NCBI GenBank assembly: GCA_031216445.1
Contig: CM062213.1
Location: 6,411,501 to 6,475,500, forward strand
Direction of reading: 5' to 3'
DNA length: 64,000 nucleotides
From: Lateolabrax maculatus
Lineage: Eukaryota; Chordata; Actinopteri; Acropomatiformes; Lateolabracidae
Positions 51,385-64,000 of this stretch are shown piece by piece. A program made the position numbers and the translations under genes. Positions within the stretch are counted from its first letter, which is position 1, and every line of letters begins with the position of its first letter. The notes below the pieces were generated by a model. That model ran no database searches and was not told the origin of the DNA. It worked only from the letters and a program-made list of their open reading frames with translations.

Positions 51385-52160
51385 TCAAATCATGTTTTAT
51401 TGTTGTATTTTTATTGTTTGTTGGATTAAAATGAAAAGGAAAAACAACAAAAATGTTTTCTCCCTAATCTTTCTTTAAAAACGTAGCTTTATTTATATAT
51501 AATATCTATATCGTCTTCCTTTGTAACGTTTCTGTAAATTGTGCAAATTCAGCAGTAATACAAGTGGCGAGAGATCAGAGAGTGGGCAGTTGATTACATT
51601 TATACAAAAAAAAAAACTAAAAAAACTAACATCCTTTAAAACTGTGACCCCCGCTGGAGTCACATGACCTAGAGAGCCTCTCTCCATTGGCTCACTGCAG
51701 GTTGGTCCATCCTGCTAATGATGCCATACACGGAGTTCTTTTCCAGGCTTCCATTGTTTCTTTCCTGACCATCGCTTCATCACGACAACAATCCTGAAAT
51801 CAAAATCAAGCAAACAACAAACACCAACATCCACAATAATCAAATGCTGTCAGTTGACATGTTTCTCCATGTATGCGTGTGTGAAAATGTCTGGTGTCCC
51901 AGTCTCTCACACAGACACCAGCCCACAACACTGTACGGGGCTGCAGACAAACACACACATACACATGTAAGCGTACACAGGCCCGCCCATCTCTGCCGAC
52001 CCCTCCCCCATTTTGCAGTATACTGCTTCAGTCCTTTTGCAGTTAGTCTGTCATATTGTTGGGGGTTGGAGTTTTGTTTGTTTGGTGAGAGGAGCGAGGG
52101 GGAGAGACAGATGGAGAGGAGGAGTGAAGAGAAGGAGGAGACGGAGGTGCTGGATGGTCC
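51385..52160 (-). other. plxna1: plxna1 3' UTR (proximal part; true end unknown)
   Basis: The sequence after the stop has no further coding match. Its first 130 nt are strongly CU-rich in the transcript. Minus-strand AATAAA hexamers occur at 51493-51488, 51415-51410 and 51401-51396, which would give a 3' UTR of about 0.7-0.8 kb. No clear GU-rich downstream element follows them. Further AATAAA copies at 48465-48460 and 48425-48420 would allow a UTR of about 3.7 kb. The end chosen here is only the nearest plausible one. Confidence 0.45.

Positions 52161-64000
<11,840 letters not shown>

Overview
The window is vertebrate nuclear DNA, almost certainly from a ray-finned (percomorph-type) fish. It is AT-rich, full of (CA)n/(GT)n microsatellites, and has GT-AG introns as short as 82 bp. 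It carries fragments of dispersed repeats that look like common teleost families. No bacterial-style gene, operon, CRISPR array or rRNA gene is visible. The longer open frames outside the plexin exons are explained by pyrimidine-rich tracts or dinucleotide repeats.

Only one gene can be supported: the 3' end of a plexin-A receptor on the minus strand, best matched to plexin-A1 (plxna1; a or b paralogue not resolvable here). Ten coding exons between 62654 and 52161 join in frame into about 464 codons. They cover the Rho-GTPase-binding domain, the second half of the split Ras/Rap-GAP domain and the C-terminus, which ends in MALTS and a TGA stop. The extracellular, transmembrane and first GAP-segment exons lie beyond 64000. 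Dinucleotide repeats sit within about 20 nt of four splice junctions. One is a (UG)n tract directly upstream of the acceptor of a 104-bp exon, an arrangement like CFTR exon 9.

Downstream of the gene (about 1-49 kb of the window) is a gene desert. It holds old transposon remains. These include a broken piggyBac-type transposase next to an L1/Tx1-type reverse-transcriptase fragment at 25.0-25.9 kb, several non-autonomous DNA elements with terminal inverted repeats (6.9, 11.0, 19.0, 26.5-27.4 and 41.4-42.1 kb), and tRNA-derived SINE fragments. It also holds long purine- and pyrimidine-biased tracts, one CpG-dense island (29.8-30.05 kb), and blocks of complex, motif-rich unique sequence that look like conserved non-coding or enhancer elements. 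The best of these is a TCF/LEF plus SOX-POU motif cluster at 24.01-24.07 kb.

I found no convincing new multi-gene system. The most useful leads are the repeat-embedded splice sites in plxna1, the nested transposon at 41.4-42.1 kb, and the candidate regulatory blocks in the desert.
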